NCBI GenBank assembly: GCA_963921195.1 | Contig: OY992540.1 | Span: forward strand, 25,804,262-25,868,261 | Direction: 5' to 3' | Source: Pegoplata infirma | Lineage: Eukaryota; Arthropoda; Insecta; Diptera; Anthomyiidae | DNA length: 64,000 nucleotides | Part shown: positions 12,626 to 21,408 of the stretch, one piece after another | Position numbering within the stretch: position 1 is the stretch's first letter | Layout of the letters: every line of letters starts with the position of its first letter | The notes under the pieces: model-generated | Told to the model about the DNA's origin: nothing | Databases searched by the model: none | The model's input: only the letters and a program-made list of their open reading frames with translations | Made by a program: the position numbers and the translations under genes

Positions 12626-13113
12626 TGTTACCGTGTCGGGTTGAGTTGTCCGTGTCCCTTTGTGCTTCCGTGTTCCAAATTATCACTTTTGATGAAGACA
12701 AAATTCACCAAGATTTTTTGCCTTTTATGCCCAGTGTGTTTGTGCAGTTTTTCCCACAAACCAATAATCAAAAAACAACACCGGTATTTTAAAGATGATA
12801 CAATTGTTGGTTTATTTAGTTCACTTGTATTATTTTTTATTTAATAATAGGTTTTTTTTTGGCACCATGTGCTTAAACAACTAAAACAATTTCTTTTCTT
12901 TAAAAGGTTTCTTTTTACTTCTTTTGGTTGCTTTTTGCTAGTACGTTTGTAGTGTGTGTGGTTTTTTAAAAGAAGTTGCAAATAGTAGAGTTATAATCAA
13001 ACTCACCACACCAACGAGAGCAGTGCTGCCAGACGTATCATTTAGCGGGGAAGTATACGCAGGGCAAGCGAAGATACAATAAAGCGTATAAAAACGCTTG
13101 CGCCACGTAAACA
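12626..13113 (-). repeat. 3' LTR of the BEL/Pao element
   Basis: A 488-bp direct copy of 19773-20260 (constant offset 7147), with termini TG...CA on either strand. On the transcribed strand there is a TATA-like TTTTTATACGC (13084-13094) and AATAAA signals at 12811-12816 and 12836-12841 that could direct polyadenylation. A 67-aa frame on the opposite strand occurs identically in both LTRs and is most likely accidental. Confidence 0.95.
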
Positions 13114-13186
13114 TACCGCCGGCCTTGCAGCCACGGTGCAACAAACTACCAAAAGAATTAAAGTTGTTGTAAAGGGCCACGCAGCT
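13114..13186 (-). other. 3' untranslated segment and position of the polypurine tract
   Basis: 73 bp separate the last ORF from the 3' LTR. A polypurine tract should abut the LTR here, but the minus strand reads only GCAAGGCCGGCGGTA, which is a poor purine run. Either the plus-strand primer is atypical or it lies elsewhere. Confidence 0.4.
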
Positions 13187-13927
13187 TCATCCTTCTAATC
13201 TTGGGTCATGGGGGACCACTTTTCCTTCGCCGAAATACACAGTACCCAATACTGTTTCTTGGGAATAAATTTGTCCTGGACGACCGTTAGCTGTGCCGAT
13301 GAAAATTTGTTTGGTGACATCAGCACCTAACACCATAAAATACCGACGTTTATCGGACCACCAATTGTCTGCATCGGGGATATCAGCCATTTGAGCTTGC
13401 GTGCGGTTCCAGTCACGCTCAATACGATCAGTAGGGCTGAACCCGTAGGAGATTTGTTCCACTGCACAATGTACTTCAATCCGGCGTTTGTCTAGCCGAC
13501 GGTGGTAAATCGTGACGCTAGTACGGCCACGATAAACGTCACAGTTCAAACGCTCGGCCTCGTCAGCCGTAATTGATGATCTTGCAGCATTAGGATCGAT
13601 TAGCACGCGTGTTTCATGACTGCGGCCGCCTGGCGTTGTGGTGATGCGAACTTCGGCAGTCATCTGGAACCAGATTTTACCTTTAGGTAAGGGATGCAAC
13701 CAGCTGTTATGGTCCAGCTTACAGCGACGGCATCGATCAATACTTTTGCAACTTGAGGTACGGTGCGTTTGCGCTAAACAATTGGAGCAAAGTTTATGGA
13801 AGGCCACAGCTCTCAATTTTCGCTCCAGGTCCATTACCATAAACCGGGTGCATTGCCGTATGGCGTGCAGCCGATTACAGAGTGGGCAAGCATAGTTTGA
13901 ATTAAAGAGGCCGTGATCTTTAAACAT
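13187..13927 (-). CDS. Zinc-knuckle plus retropepsin-like protein, extra 3' ORF of the BEL element
   Basis: 246 aa from the first ATG (13927, context TCCACCATG). Residues 14-26 form CX2CX3HX4C, 47-60 CX2CX4HX4C and 66-78 CX2CX3HX4H: the same three modules, in the same order, as in the element's own Gag. Residues 107-111 read RVLID, like RALID at the protease site of Gag-Pol; VLGAD (199-203) parallels LLGGD; SQETVLGTV (222-230) parallels AQETIFGWI. So this looks like a free-standing nucleocapsid-protease module, either duplicated from gag-pol or captured from a related gene. No signal peptide or membrane segment is visible, so it is not env. Possible roles, all inferred: RNA binding, assembly, or interference with or regulation of Gag. 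It is in the pol frame but separated by two stop codons (14011-14009, 13957-13955), so simple readthrough is unlikely. Confidence 0.85.
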   Translation of the reverse strand: MFKDHGLFNSNYACPLCNRLHAIRQCTRFMVMDLERKLRAVAFHKLCSNCLAQTHRTSSCKSIDRCRRCKLDHNSWLHPLPKGKIWFQMTAEVRITTTPGGRSHETRVLIDPNAARSSITADEAERLNCDVYRGRTSVTIYHRRLDKRRIEVHCAVEQISYGFSPTDRIERDWNRTQAQMADIPDADNWWSDKRRYFMVLGADVTKQIFIGTANGRPGQIYSQETVLGTVYFGEGKVVPHDPRLEG

Positions 13928-13936
13928 GGTGGAGTA

Positions 13937-13958
13937 CTGCAATAAAAAATTAGTTTAG
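13937..13958 (-). promoter_or_regulatory. Candidate 3' splice site before the extra ORF
   Basis: The minus strand reads CTAATTTTTTATTGCAG, with a branch-like CTAAACTAA just upstream. This fits a branch point, pyrimidine tract and CAG acceptor. The exon would begin at 13936, and the ATG follows after 9 nt in a good initiation context. Env-type genes of errantiviruses and retroviruses are expressed from spliced mRNAs; by analogy this ORF may be too. Confidence 0.55.
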
Positions 13959-14008
13959 TTTATTTTGCGAAGGAAAATATATAAATGATAGTAAGGATGA
14001 AATACGAA

Positions 14009-17000
14009 TTATTCGTGGCTACGAGGTAAAAGTACCAGTTTGTGAATTGGTCGAGTAATCAAACCATTTTGCGTTTTAAGATCCACGACGCGTACTCTGT
14101 CGTCCGAACCACGATATGTTTTTACGACGCGACCTAAACGCCAGTCAGTAGGACAAGCTGGCTCATTTTTAAGAACCACCATATCATTTTCTTGGAGGTC
14201 TATTTGAGGAGACTGCCATTTGTTACGCTTGTGCAACTCTTTCAGATACTCCTCCTTCCAGCGCCTACAGAACTCTTGCTGCGTAGCCTTTACTTTTCGC
14301 CAGCGGTTTAAGATGCTAACTGCCGGTTGCGTTTCCTCTGGTTCCGCAGGAGACAAAATGGTGGAACCAATAAGAAAATGGCCCGGTGTAAGGGCCGACT
14401 GATCTTCAACATTTTCCGAAAGTGGGCTCAATGGCCGAGAGTTGAGACACGCTTCTATAGTTGCTAGTAGGGTTGAAAACTCTTCGAATGTATACTTGAG
14501 CTGCCCAGACATTTTTCGGAAATGGGTTTTGAAGCTCTTAACCCCCGCCTCCCACAGACCACCCATATGTGGGGCCGCAGCAGGTATAAAGTGCCACGAC
14601 AATCGCTGGTGACCATATTTAGAGACGGCAAGATCGCTGAGTTCAGCGATATGTTTTTTAAAGTTTGAATCGATCTCGCGTGCCGCACCGACGAAGTTTC
14701 TACCATTATCGGAAAAGATTTTACTAGGACAACCACGACGAGCCACGAATCGAGCCAAAGCGGCCATAAAGGCAGGGGTCGACAGGTCACTGACAGGTTC
14801 CAAATGAATTGCCTTTGTTGAGAAACAGACAAACAAGCAAACGTAGCCTTTCGTGATCCTACTGTAACGACCTGTGAAGCTTTTGATTTCAAAGGGGCCC
14901 GCAAAATCGACACCTGTGTTCGCGAATGGACGACTAATGGTGGTTCTTTCATCGGGAAGGGCTGCCATAATTTGACCTTGAAGTTTTTTCCGATGTAGAA
15001 CACAAATTTTGCAGTTGTGAATGCAAGTTTTAATAAGATTTTGTGCTTTCAAAATCCAACATTCTTGACGAATAGTGTTAAGGACTAAACGAGGGCCACC
15101 ATGCTGGACTAACTTGTGAACAAATTCGATATATAAACGAGCTAGCCTGCTTTTATAAGCTAAAATTATGGGGTGCCGTTCATTATAAGACAAACTTGTC
15201 GTAGAGCCTAGCCGACCGTTAGCACGAATGATTCCGTCTTTATCCACATACGGTGTAAGAGTCACTAAAGGGCTACGAGAATCTAACTTTTTGTTTTTTG
15301 ACAAGCAGCCTATTTCGTCTGGAAAGTGGATTATTTGGGACACATAAAACAGCCGTTTTCTTACAAACACTAACTCCTGAGCGGAAACTCTGAGCGACCG
15401 GTATGAAACATCGCCATGATGAATTTTTCTAGTTCGATTAATAAATCGATACATATATGCAATTACATGAATCGCTCTAGCAAAACAGGAGAAACGATCC
15501 AATATATCCTCCGTTGAGGACGATCTAGCTACATGAGCCATGGCCCTTTTAATTTCAACAGAAGTTTCAAATTCACTCGAACTTTTGGGCCACATTGCTC
15601 TCTCTAATTTGAGCCACTCAGGGCCGTGCCACCAAAGGTCGTTATTTTTAAGATCCGAAGGAGTCAGCCCCCGGGTTGCTAGATCGGCAGGGTTGTATTG
15701 CGAAGCCACGTGAAACCAATTTTTATTTCCAACCTTTTCCAGTATAGTGGCCACTCGGTTTGCCACAAAGGTTTTCCAGCTGCAGGGCGGCTTTTTCAGC
15801 CATGCGAGAACTATGGTGGAATCAGACCACAAATAAATAGTATAGCCCTTTATATTAAGACTAGGCATTATACTGTCTATTAAATTCGCCAACAGAACCG
15901 CTCCACATAATTCCAATCGAGGCAACGAAGATTTTTTGACTGGAGCCACCTTTGTCTTCGCAACCAAAAGATTTGAAACTACCTGCCCTTCGATCTGAAC
16001 CCTGACATATAACGCCGCCGCATACGCCAGCTCCGACGAGTCACAAAAGCCATGAATTTCTATCTTACACCCCGGAGAATACTGGACCCATCGCGGAATA
16101 GTGATCATGTCAACATCATTATATTTTGAAACAAAGGCCTGCCATTTTATTAAAGCTACAGGTTTTATTGCGTCATCCCATTCAATTTTGTCGAGCCACA
16201 TTTGCTGCATCAAAATTTTCGCGGTAACAACCACTGGAGCTAGCCATCCTGCTGGATCGAACAGCCTAGCAATGACCGAAAGCACTTCCCTTTTGGTATA
16301 AGATGATTTAAGCGCGATTTTCTCACTAGCAAAGTAAAAAAAGTCACCTGCAGCATTCCATCGCACTCCTAAAGTCTTTGCTGTACTTTTATCATCGAGA
16401 CATAAAAAGGACGAGTCTAACAAATGGTCAGGCGCCAGATCTTTTAAAATTTCCATCGAATTTGAAGTCCATTTGCGTAATTCAAACCCTGCAGATTTTA
16501 AAATGTCTACTAACTGATCACGGACCACCAAAGCATTTGAAATCGAATGAGCTCCTACAAGGGCATCATCAACGTACATTGAGTCACGAAGAATTTCAGC
16601 GCCTAGCGGAAAACGTTGCCCTTCATCATTAGCTAATTGCAAAAGTGTCCTAAGGGCCAGGTACGGTGCGCAGTTTACCCCAAAAGTCACTGTCTTTAGC
16701 TTAAAATCACGAATTTCATCATTTTGCGAACTACGAAAAACGATTCTCTGAAACGTAGCATGTTCAGGTGTAATCAGGATTTGCCTATACATTTTAGAAA
16801 TGTCTGCGTTGAAAACGTATTGAAAAAATCGCCATTTTAAAATTAAAGAGACTAAGTCCTTTTGAAGAACAGGGCCTACATATAACAAATCGTTAAGACT
16901 GTGACCACTGGACGACGCACTCGAAGCATTGAACACCACCCTTAATTTGGTAGTGGTACTCTCCGGTTTAAAAACCCCGTGATGAGGTAAATAATAACTA

Positions 17001-19234
17001 GGGCCACCTGACGACATTTTAGTCTCCTCCATGTGCCCTAAAGCTAGATATTCCTTTATGACCTCATCATATTGAATCTTTAACTCGGGCCTACGCATCA
17101 ATGAACTTTCATTTCTTAAAAACTGACGCAAAGCAATATGTCTATTTGGGCCAAGTGACGGACATTTATTTTTGAAGGGCAGACTTACAATATATCTCCC
17201 CTCAGAGTTCCTCACAGTGCTGGAACAAAAAATCTCTTCACATCTCCTATCATCCTCAGATAATAATGGCTTATGGGAGACTTCTTCCAATTCCCAAAAT
17301 TTAGACAACTGTTCGTCAATTGAGACCTTTGTCATAAATGACATTCGTACAGATCGAGATGCATTTTTACTGGCCGTAGGACCCGTCACGATCCAGCCAA
17401 AAATGGTTTCTTGAGCCACAAGTGATTCAAAAACACCATGCTGAACCCCACCTCGTAAAATCAGTGGATACAGATCCCCTCCTAACAAAATGTCAACCTG
17501 ACCGCTTTTAAAAAAATCAGGATCTGCAAAATCTAGTTTCGGCAACTCAACGCCTTTCGAGGGCGTAAAGGAATGCGTAGGAATATTCCCTGTCACCTGA
17601 GATACAACCAAAGCTTCAACATTTATCGAAAAATTTGGATTTTGTAGAGACACAATTACAAAAGCCGCCATTTTGTTAACTTTACTAACAACTTCACCGC
17701 CTAAACCCGTAACTTCAGCTGAAACGGGCACAGTGGGCAACTTTAATAATTTTTGGATTCTCTCCGAAACAAAACTTTCATCGGAGCACGGATCTATTAA
17801 TGCTCGTACTTTGTAGCTGGAACCACAATAAGCAATATTGACCCACGCCGTAGCTAACATCACTTTTTTCGCTACAGAAATATGATGTGATTGGACAACT
17901 TCAGATGGACCAGGAAGACTAGTGGACTGTAAATTACTAGATGAACTTTTCGGAATAGCACCCTGTGCCCCATTGTTCACTGGATTAGTTGAACTTGCTT
18001 GGTTCGATTGGTTTGTTTGCGTAGCCTTTTTTGTAAAGTCACGATGCATCAACGTATGATGTTTCTTTTTACATTTAGAGCACCCGTTTTGACTCGGACA
18101 TTCACTATACATGTGACCAGCATTAAGGCAATTAAAACAGCATTTATTCTTTTTAAGGTTTTCAACGCGCTTCTTGTGGTCCATATTTAAGAATTTGTGA
18201 CACGAGCTAATTGGGTGACCCCCACTACAAACTTTACACTGTTTTAAATCAGCCTTAGTGTGATGAGCCTTTAATTGTTTTGGTTTTGAAACACTTTGTT
18301 GGGTCTCTTGAGAAACCGCTTGGGAACTGCTGGGCCACTGACTACCGATGGTCATGAGCTCCGCCATGCTCTCCATAGCATGATACCTATCAGTCAAAAA
18401 ATCGTTTAATTCTTCCCACTTAGGCATTTTTGTTTTATTTTTAACCGACTGTTCCCACAAAATCATAGATTGGCCCCTTAATCTTGAAGCACAATGTATG
18501 ACGAACACCGGATCCCAAGTCTCAATATCGATCTTATTTAATTTTAGGACAGACATGTAATTTACGACATCTCTTTGAAGCCTTTTGACTTCTTGAGCGG
18601 TATCATTTTGGCATGGGTTCATCGTGAAAAGACCTATTAATTGGCTAGTCAATAAGACACGTTCGTTCTCATATTGGGCCTTTAAATTGTTCCACGCAAT
18701 TTCAAAATTTTCAGCCGTTAAGGCAACGTTTCGGTTAATTTCCCTCGCTTCACCATCAGTTTTCTGAAATAGGTGAAATAATCTTTCCACTGGGCTTAAC
18801 CTAGTATTGTTTATGTAAATTGCGGTAAACATGTCGCGAAATGTGGGCCACGATTTATAGTCACCATGAAACACTGCTGTATCACATGGCGGTACAGGGA
18901 ACGAGGACACCTGATTGGGAACCACTGCCTTAGCAGTTTCAGATTTTTCAACCGGTAAATTTTTTGTTGCCTTAGACAAAATATTTAAACATTTAATGTA
19001 AGCCTGACGAACTTCCGGGTGTCTTGCTTGAACTACAACTGCTTCTTTTTTCTTTTCTAAAGTGCCCCCACACTCTTCATAAAGTGTTTTATACTTTGTC
19101 CAAACCTTATCTAATTCAGTTTTTTCGAACTCTAAAGCTTCTACACTATATTCGGACATATCTGCAGCCGACAGTAAGTTTTCCTGTTCAGCTACTTCAT
19201 CGGCCGCCTTAATATATTTTTCATAGGCTGACAT
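14009..19234 (-). CDS. gag-pol: Gag-Pol polyprotein of the BEL/Pao retrotransposon
   Basis: 1741 aa from ATG 19234 (context AAAGATGTC); the frame is open 20 codons further upstream, but that stretch is Lys/Arg- and Phe-rich leader. Order: coiled-coil-like N-terminus; BEL-type Gag (DUF1759-like, about 119-285, FHGDYKSWPTFRD); three zinc knuckles at 333-397; aspartic protease with ALIDPCSDESF, catalytic D481; reverse transcriptase with FNADISKMYR (D811) and YVDD (887-890); RNase H with D1065, E1108 and D1138; integrase zinc domain about 1353-1411; integrase core D1443, D1509 and E1562, spacing D-x52-E as expected for BEL/Pao; and a C-terminal domain about 1620-1735 (DUF5641-like). It would make the capsid and copy and integrate the element. 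No frameshift or stop is seen, so it may be functional. Confidence 0.95.
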   Translation of the reverse strand: MSAYEKYIKAADEVAEQENLLSAADMSEYSVEALEFEKTELDKVWTKYKTLYEECGGTLEKKKEAVVVQARHPEVRQAYIKCLNILSKATKNLPVEKSETAKAVVPNQVSSFPVPPCDTAVFHGDYKSWPTFRDMFTAIYINNTRLSPVERLFHLFQKTDGEAREINRNVALTAENFEIAWNNLKAQYENERVLLTSQLIGLFTMNPCQNDTAQEVKRLQRDVVNYMSVLKLNKIDIETWDPVFVIHCASRLRGQSMILWEQSVKNKTKMPKWEELNDFLTDRYHAMESMAELMTIGSQWPSSSQAVSQETQQSVSKPKQLKAHHTKADLKQCKVCSGGHPISSCHKFLNMDHKKRVENLKKNKCCFNCLNAGHMYSECPSQNGCSKCKKKHHTLMHRDFTKKATQTNQSNQASSTNPVNNGAQGAIPKSSSSNLQSTSLPGPSEVVQSHHISVAKKVMLATAWVNIAYCGSSYKVRALIDPCSDESFVSERIQKLLKLPTVPVSAEVTGLGGEVVSKVNKMAAFVIVSLQNPNFSINVEALVVSQVTGNIPTHSFTPSKGVELPKLDFADPDFFKSGQVDILLGGDLYPLILRGGVQHGVFESLVAQETIFGWIVTGPTASKNASRSVRMSFMTKVSIDEQLSKFWELEEVSHKPLLSEDDRRCEEIFCSSTVRNSEGRYIVSLPFKNKCPSLGPNRHIALRQFLRNESSLMRRPELKIQYDEVIKEYLALGHMEETKMSSGGPSYYLPHHGVFKPESTTTKLRVVFNASSASSSGHSLNDLLYVGPVLQKDLVSLILKWRFFQYVFNADISKMYRQILITPEHATFQRIVFRSSQNDEIRDFKLKTVTFGVNCAPYLALRTLLQLANDEGQRFPLGAEILRDSMYVDDALVGAHSISNALVVRDQLVDILKSAGFELRKWTSNSMEILKDLAPDHLLDSSFLCLDDKSTAKTLGVRWNAAGDFFYFASEKIALKSSYTKREVLSVIARLFDPAGWLAPVVVTAKILMQQMWLDKIEWDDAIKPVALIKWQAFVSKYNDVDMITIPRWVQYSPGCKIEIHGFCDSSELAYAAALYVRVQIEGQVVSNLLVAKTKVAPVKKSSLPRLELCGAVLLANLIDSIMPSLNIKGYTIYLWSDSTIVLAWLKKPPCSWKTFVANRVATILEKVGNKNWFHVASQYNPADLATRGLTPSDLKNNDLWWHGPEWLKLERAMWPKSSSEFETSVEIKRAMAHVARSSSTEDILDRFSCFARAIHVIAYMYRFINRTRKIHHGDVSYRSLRVSAQELVFVRKRLFYVSQIIHFPDEIGCLSKNKKLDSRSPLVTLTPYVDKDGIIRANGRLGSTTSLSYNERHPIILAYKSRLARLYIEFVHKLVQHGGPRLVLNTIRQECWILKAQNLIKTCIHNCKICVLHRKKLQGQIMAALPDERTTISRPFANTGVDFAGPFEIKSFTGRYSRITKGYVCLFVCFSTKAIHLEPVSDLSTPAFMAALARFVARRGCPSKIFSDNGRNFVGAAREIDSNFKKHIAELSDLAVSKYGHQRLSWHFIPAAAPHMGGLWEAGVKSFKTHFRKMSGQLKYTFEEFSTLLATIEACLNSRPLSPLSENVEDQSALTPGHFLIGSTILSPAEPEETQPAVSILNRWRKVKATQQEFCRRWKEEYLKELHKRNKWQSPQIDLQENDMVVLKNEPACPTDWRLGRVVKTYRGSDDRVRVVDLKTQNGLITRPIHKLVLLPRSHE

Positions 19235-19752
19235 CTTTATTTTTTTTCTCTTTCTTTTTTTAAGCATAAACAATAAAAATAAAAAAAGGCGCAAACTTCT
19301 CTAAACCAAATTTATTTAAGAGAACCAATCGACAACAAAAAAAAAATTCTTCCTGCACTAAGTCACGTAGGCACCAAAAAAAAGAGCGACCAAAAAAAAA
19401 AAAAATTAAGAAAAGGGAAACGCAAAAAAAAGTACAACAATAATTAACAGAGTTAACGGTAAAGCGAATAAAAAAAAATGGCACTTGTCGAAAATCACAC
19501 TTTCGTTACGTAACTTGATATAACCTCAAAATTAAGCGAGACACAAATTGGGTTTGAGACACAAATTTATTTTTAATTATTTATTGTCTCCTTTTATTTC
19601 GCAGCACTTCTGAATAATTTAATTTCAAATTACGCACCTGTTTTCCTCCGAACTGTGTTTTGTTTTTTCTTACTCTGTAATCGCTGTTAAATACGGCTAG
19701 TGAGCGACAAGACTTCTTCCAAAAACTCGTGTTCCACTGACTCCTTATTTTT
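19235..19752 (-). other. 5' leader of the BEL element
   Basis: About 520 nt between PBS and the gag ATG, AT-rich with A- and T-runs; packaging signals would be expected here but cannot be read from sequence alone. A 74-aa frame at the 3' part is low in complexity. The leader contains a plausible 5' splice donor (see 19632-19640). Confidence 0.6.
19632..19640 (-). promoter_or_regulatory. Candidate 5' splice donor in the leader
   Basis: The minus strand reads CAG|GTGCGT, with the exon ending at 19638. Splicing to the acceptor at 13937 would remove gag-pol and give an mRNA for the extra ORF. This is an inference from consensus match only. Confidence 0.35.
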
Positions 19753-19770
19753 CTGACGGTAGAAGGACCA
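19753..19770 (-). promoter_or_regulatory. Primer-binding site candidate
   Basis: Two nucleotides inside the 5' LTR the minus strand reads TGGTCCTTCTACCGTCAG. It begins with TGG, complementary to a tRNA 3' CCA end. The matching tRNA cannot be named without a search. Confidence 0.65.
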
Positions 19771-19772
19771 AA

Positions 19773-20260
19773 TGTTACCGTGTCGGGTTGAGTTGTCCGT
19801 GTCCCTTTGTGCTTCCGTGTTCCAAATTATCACTTTTGATGAAGACAAAATTCACCAAGATTTTTTGCCTTTTATGCCCAGTGTGTTTGTGCAGTTTTTC
19901 CCACAAACCAATAATCAAAAAACAACACCGGTATTTTAAAGATGATACAATTGTTGGTTTATTTAGTTCACTTGTATTATTTTTTATTTAATAATAGGTT
20001 TTTTTTTGGCACCATGTGCTTAAACAACTAAAACAATTTCTTTTCTTTAAAAGGTTTCTTTTTACTTCTTTTGGTTGCTTTTTGCTAGTACGTTTGTAGT
20101 GTGTGTGGTTTTTTAAAAGAAGTTGCAAATAGTAGAGTTATAATCAAACTCACCACACCAACGAGAGCAGTGCTGCCAGACGTATCATTTAGCGGGGAAG
20201 TATACGCAGGGCAAGCGAAGATACAATAAAGCGTATAAAAACGCTTGCGCCACGTAAACA
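19773..20260 (-). repeat. 5' LTR of the BEL/Pao element
   Basis: 488 bp, same as 12626-13113 by eye. On the transcribed strand it starts TGTTTACGTGG; TTTTTATACGC at 20241-20231 is a TATA-like box within the stem GCGT...ACGC, and AATAAA occurs at 19963-19958 and 19988-19983. It should hold the promoter for genomic RNA. GTGAGT at 20153-20148 lies about 107 nt in and could act as a splice donor. Confidence 0.95.
20148..20155 (-). promoter_or_regulatory. Candidate 5' splice donor within the LTR
   Basis: The minus strand reads TG|GTGAGT, a strong match to the donor consensus, roughly 80 nt downstream of the TATA-like box and so probably inside the transcribed part. It is an alternative to the leader donor for producing a spliced mRNA of the extra ORF. 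Confidence 0.4.
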
Positions 20261-20265
20261 TTTCT
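20261..20265. repeat. Target-site duplication TTTCT, right copy
   Basis: Matches 12621-12625 and is followed by AAATAATTCCTTTTTTC, the same satellite text found left of the insertion. Confidence 0.85.
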
Positions 20266-21036
20266 AAATAATTCCTTTTTTCTAAATAATTCCTTTTTTC
20301 TAAATAAGTATTTTTTTTAGAAAAAAGTATTTTTTTCTAAAAACATAATACAAAAGTACTTTTTTCTTAAAAATTAGGACAAAAGTACTTTTTTTTTTGA
20401 AAAAAGGAACTTTTTTTTTAGAAAAAGTATTTTTTTTTAGAAAAAAGTACTTTTTTTAGAAAAAAGTAGCAAAAAGATCAATTTTTTCTATGATGTACTT
20501 TTTTGTCTTAAAAGTAAAAAAAAACGTAAAAACGTAGTACAAAAGTACTTTTTTCTTAAAAATTAGAATAAAAGTACTTTTTTTTAGAAAAAGTATTTTT
20601 TTTAGAAAATGTATTTTATTTTAGAAAAAAGTACTTTTTTCGAAAAAAGTAGCAAAAAGATCCATTTTTTCTATGAAGTACTTATTTGTCTTAAAAGTAA
20701 TTTTTTTTTTCTAAAAACTACTTTCTTTCGTAAACTATTTTTTCTAAAGAAGTACTATATTTTCCCAAATAATACTTTATAGGAAAATTAAAATTATTTC
20801 TTAATAAGTACTTTTTTCATAGTACATATAGTACCTTTCTAAAAAAGTACTATTTTACCAAAAATGTGTTACTTTATCTAAAAAAGTACCTTTTCTCTAT
20901 AAGAGATTTTTTTTCTATTTTTCCTAAAAAAGTACTATTTTTTCTAAAAAAGTACTAGTTTTTCTAAGAAAGTAAAATTTTTAGTAAAAAAGTACTAGTT
21001 TTTCTTAAAAAGTACTATTTTTTCTAAAAAAGTACC
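20266..21036. repeat. GTAC simple satellite, (ctaaaaaagtac)n type
   Basis: Nearly pure A/T runs around GTAC (TTTTTTCTAAAAAAGTAC), mostly palindromic AAAAAAGTACTTTTTT. Longer landmarks such as AGCAAAAAGATCNATTTTTTC repeat near 20468 and 20650, showing a higher-order period of about 180 bp here. No gene. Confidence 0.85.
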
Positions 21037-21187
21037 ATACCAAATAGATATAGGGTGATAGTTCCCGGGGTTTGAAGATGCACCTTTCTTAGGGACGTTA
21101 GCCACCTTCCAGCTGGAAGGGTAGGTACCCATATGGAGTAGCACTGCTTTAGCACCAGTGCTGGTTGCAATCTGGTCCCGGTGACTT
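21037..21187 (-). pseudogene. Non-LTR reverse transcriptase fragment, copy 2
   Basis: The minus strand translates to GPDQIATSTGAKAV, then LLHMGTYPSSW, KVANVPKKGASSN and PGNYHPISI. This matches the well-known GPD...WKxAxVxPxxKKG...NYRPIS block of LINE reverse transcriptases, with an internal deletion after GPD. It is only about 50 codons, bounded by satellite on both sides, and cannot be functional. It reads opposite to the plus strand, like BEL, by coincidence. Confidence 0.75.
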
Positions 21188-21408
21188 ATTTAAAAGTACT
21201 TTTTTCAAAATAAGTACTTTATTAAAAAAAAAGTACTTTTTTCTAAAAATCTACTTTTTTCTAAATAAGTCCCTTTTTTAAACAAGACTTTTTTTTTAGA
21301 AAAAAGTACTTTTTTTTCTAAAAAAAGTACTACAAAAGTACTTGTTTTCTAAATAATATTAGGACAAAAGAACTTTTTTTTGAAAAAGTATTTTTTTAGA
21401 AAAAAGTA
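21188..21408. repeat. GTAC simple satellite, middle block
   Basis: Same AAAAGTACTTTTTTC satellite, starting just after the RT fragment with the text also seen at 12547-12620. It is interrupted at 21408 by a TIR element. Confidence 0.8.

Larger units (their letters stand above)
12626..20260 (-). mobile_element. Complete BEL/Pao LTR retrotransposon with an extra 3' ORF
   Basis: A 7635-bp element bounded by 488-bp direct LTRs and a 5-bp TTTCT duplication, transcribed on the minus strand. Element order is: 5' LTR (19773-20260), PBS candidate, leader, gag-pol (14009-19234), extra zinc-knuckle/protease-like ORF (13187-13927), 3' LTR (12626-13113). BEL/Pao assignment rests on the single Gag-Pol frame, the Pao-type protease and RT text, the D-D(52)-E integrase with APHMGGLWEA, and the C-terminal domain after integrase. 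By eye the LTRs show no difference and the main frames are open, so insertion looks recent and the element may be autonomous. It sits inside a GTAC satellite array. Confidence 0.95.

Noticed and set aside
12641..12844. 67-aa plus-strand ORF in both LTRs
   Set aside because: Its identity in the two LTRs follows from LTR identity. It is antisense to the element and has no recognised domain.
13187..13942. 251-aa reading of the extra ORF starting at 13942
   Set aside because: That start is a TTG that lies in the intron side of the predicted splice acceptor. The first ATG is at 13927 in a good context.
14464..15003. 179-aa minus-strand ORF inside pol
   Set aside because: Overlaps the integrase frame in another phase and has no domain; a shadow of pol.
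19235..19294. N-terminal extension of Gag-Pol to 19294
   Set aside because: Begins with TTG, and the extension is a Phe/Lys/Arg-rich low-complexity leader. MSAYEKY at 19234 is the better start, though an in-frame ATG 11 codons upstream remains possible.
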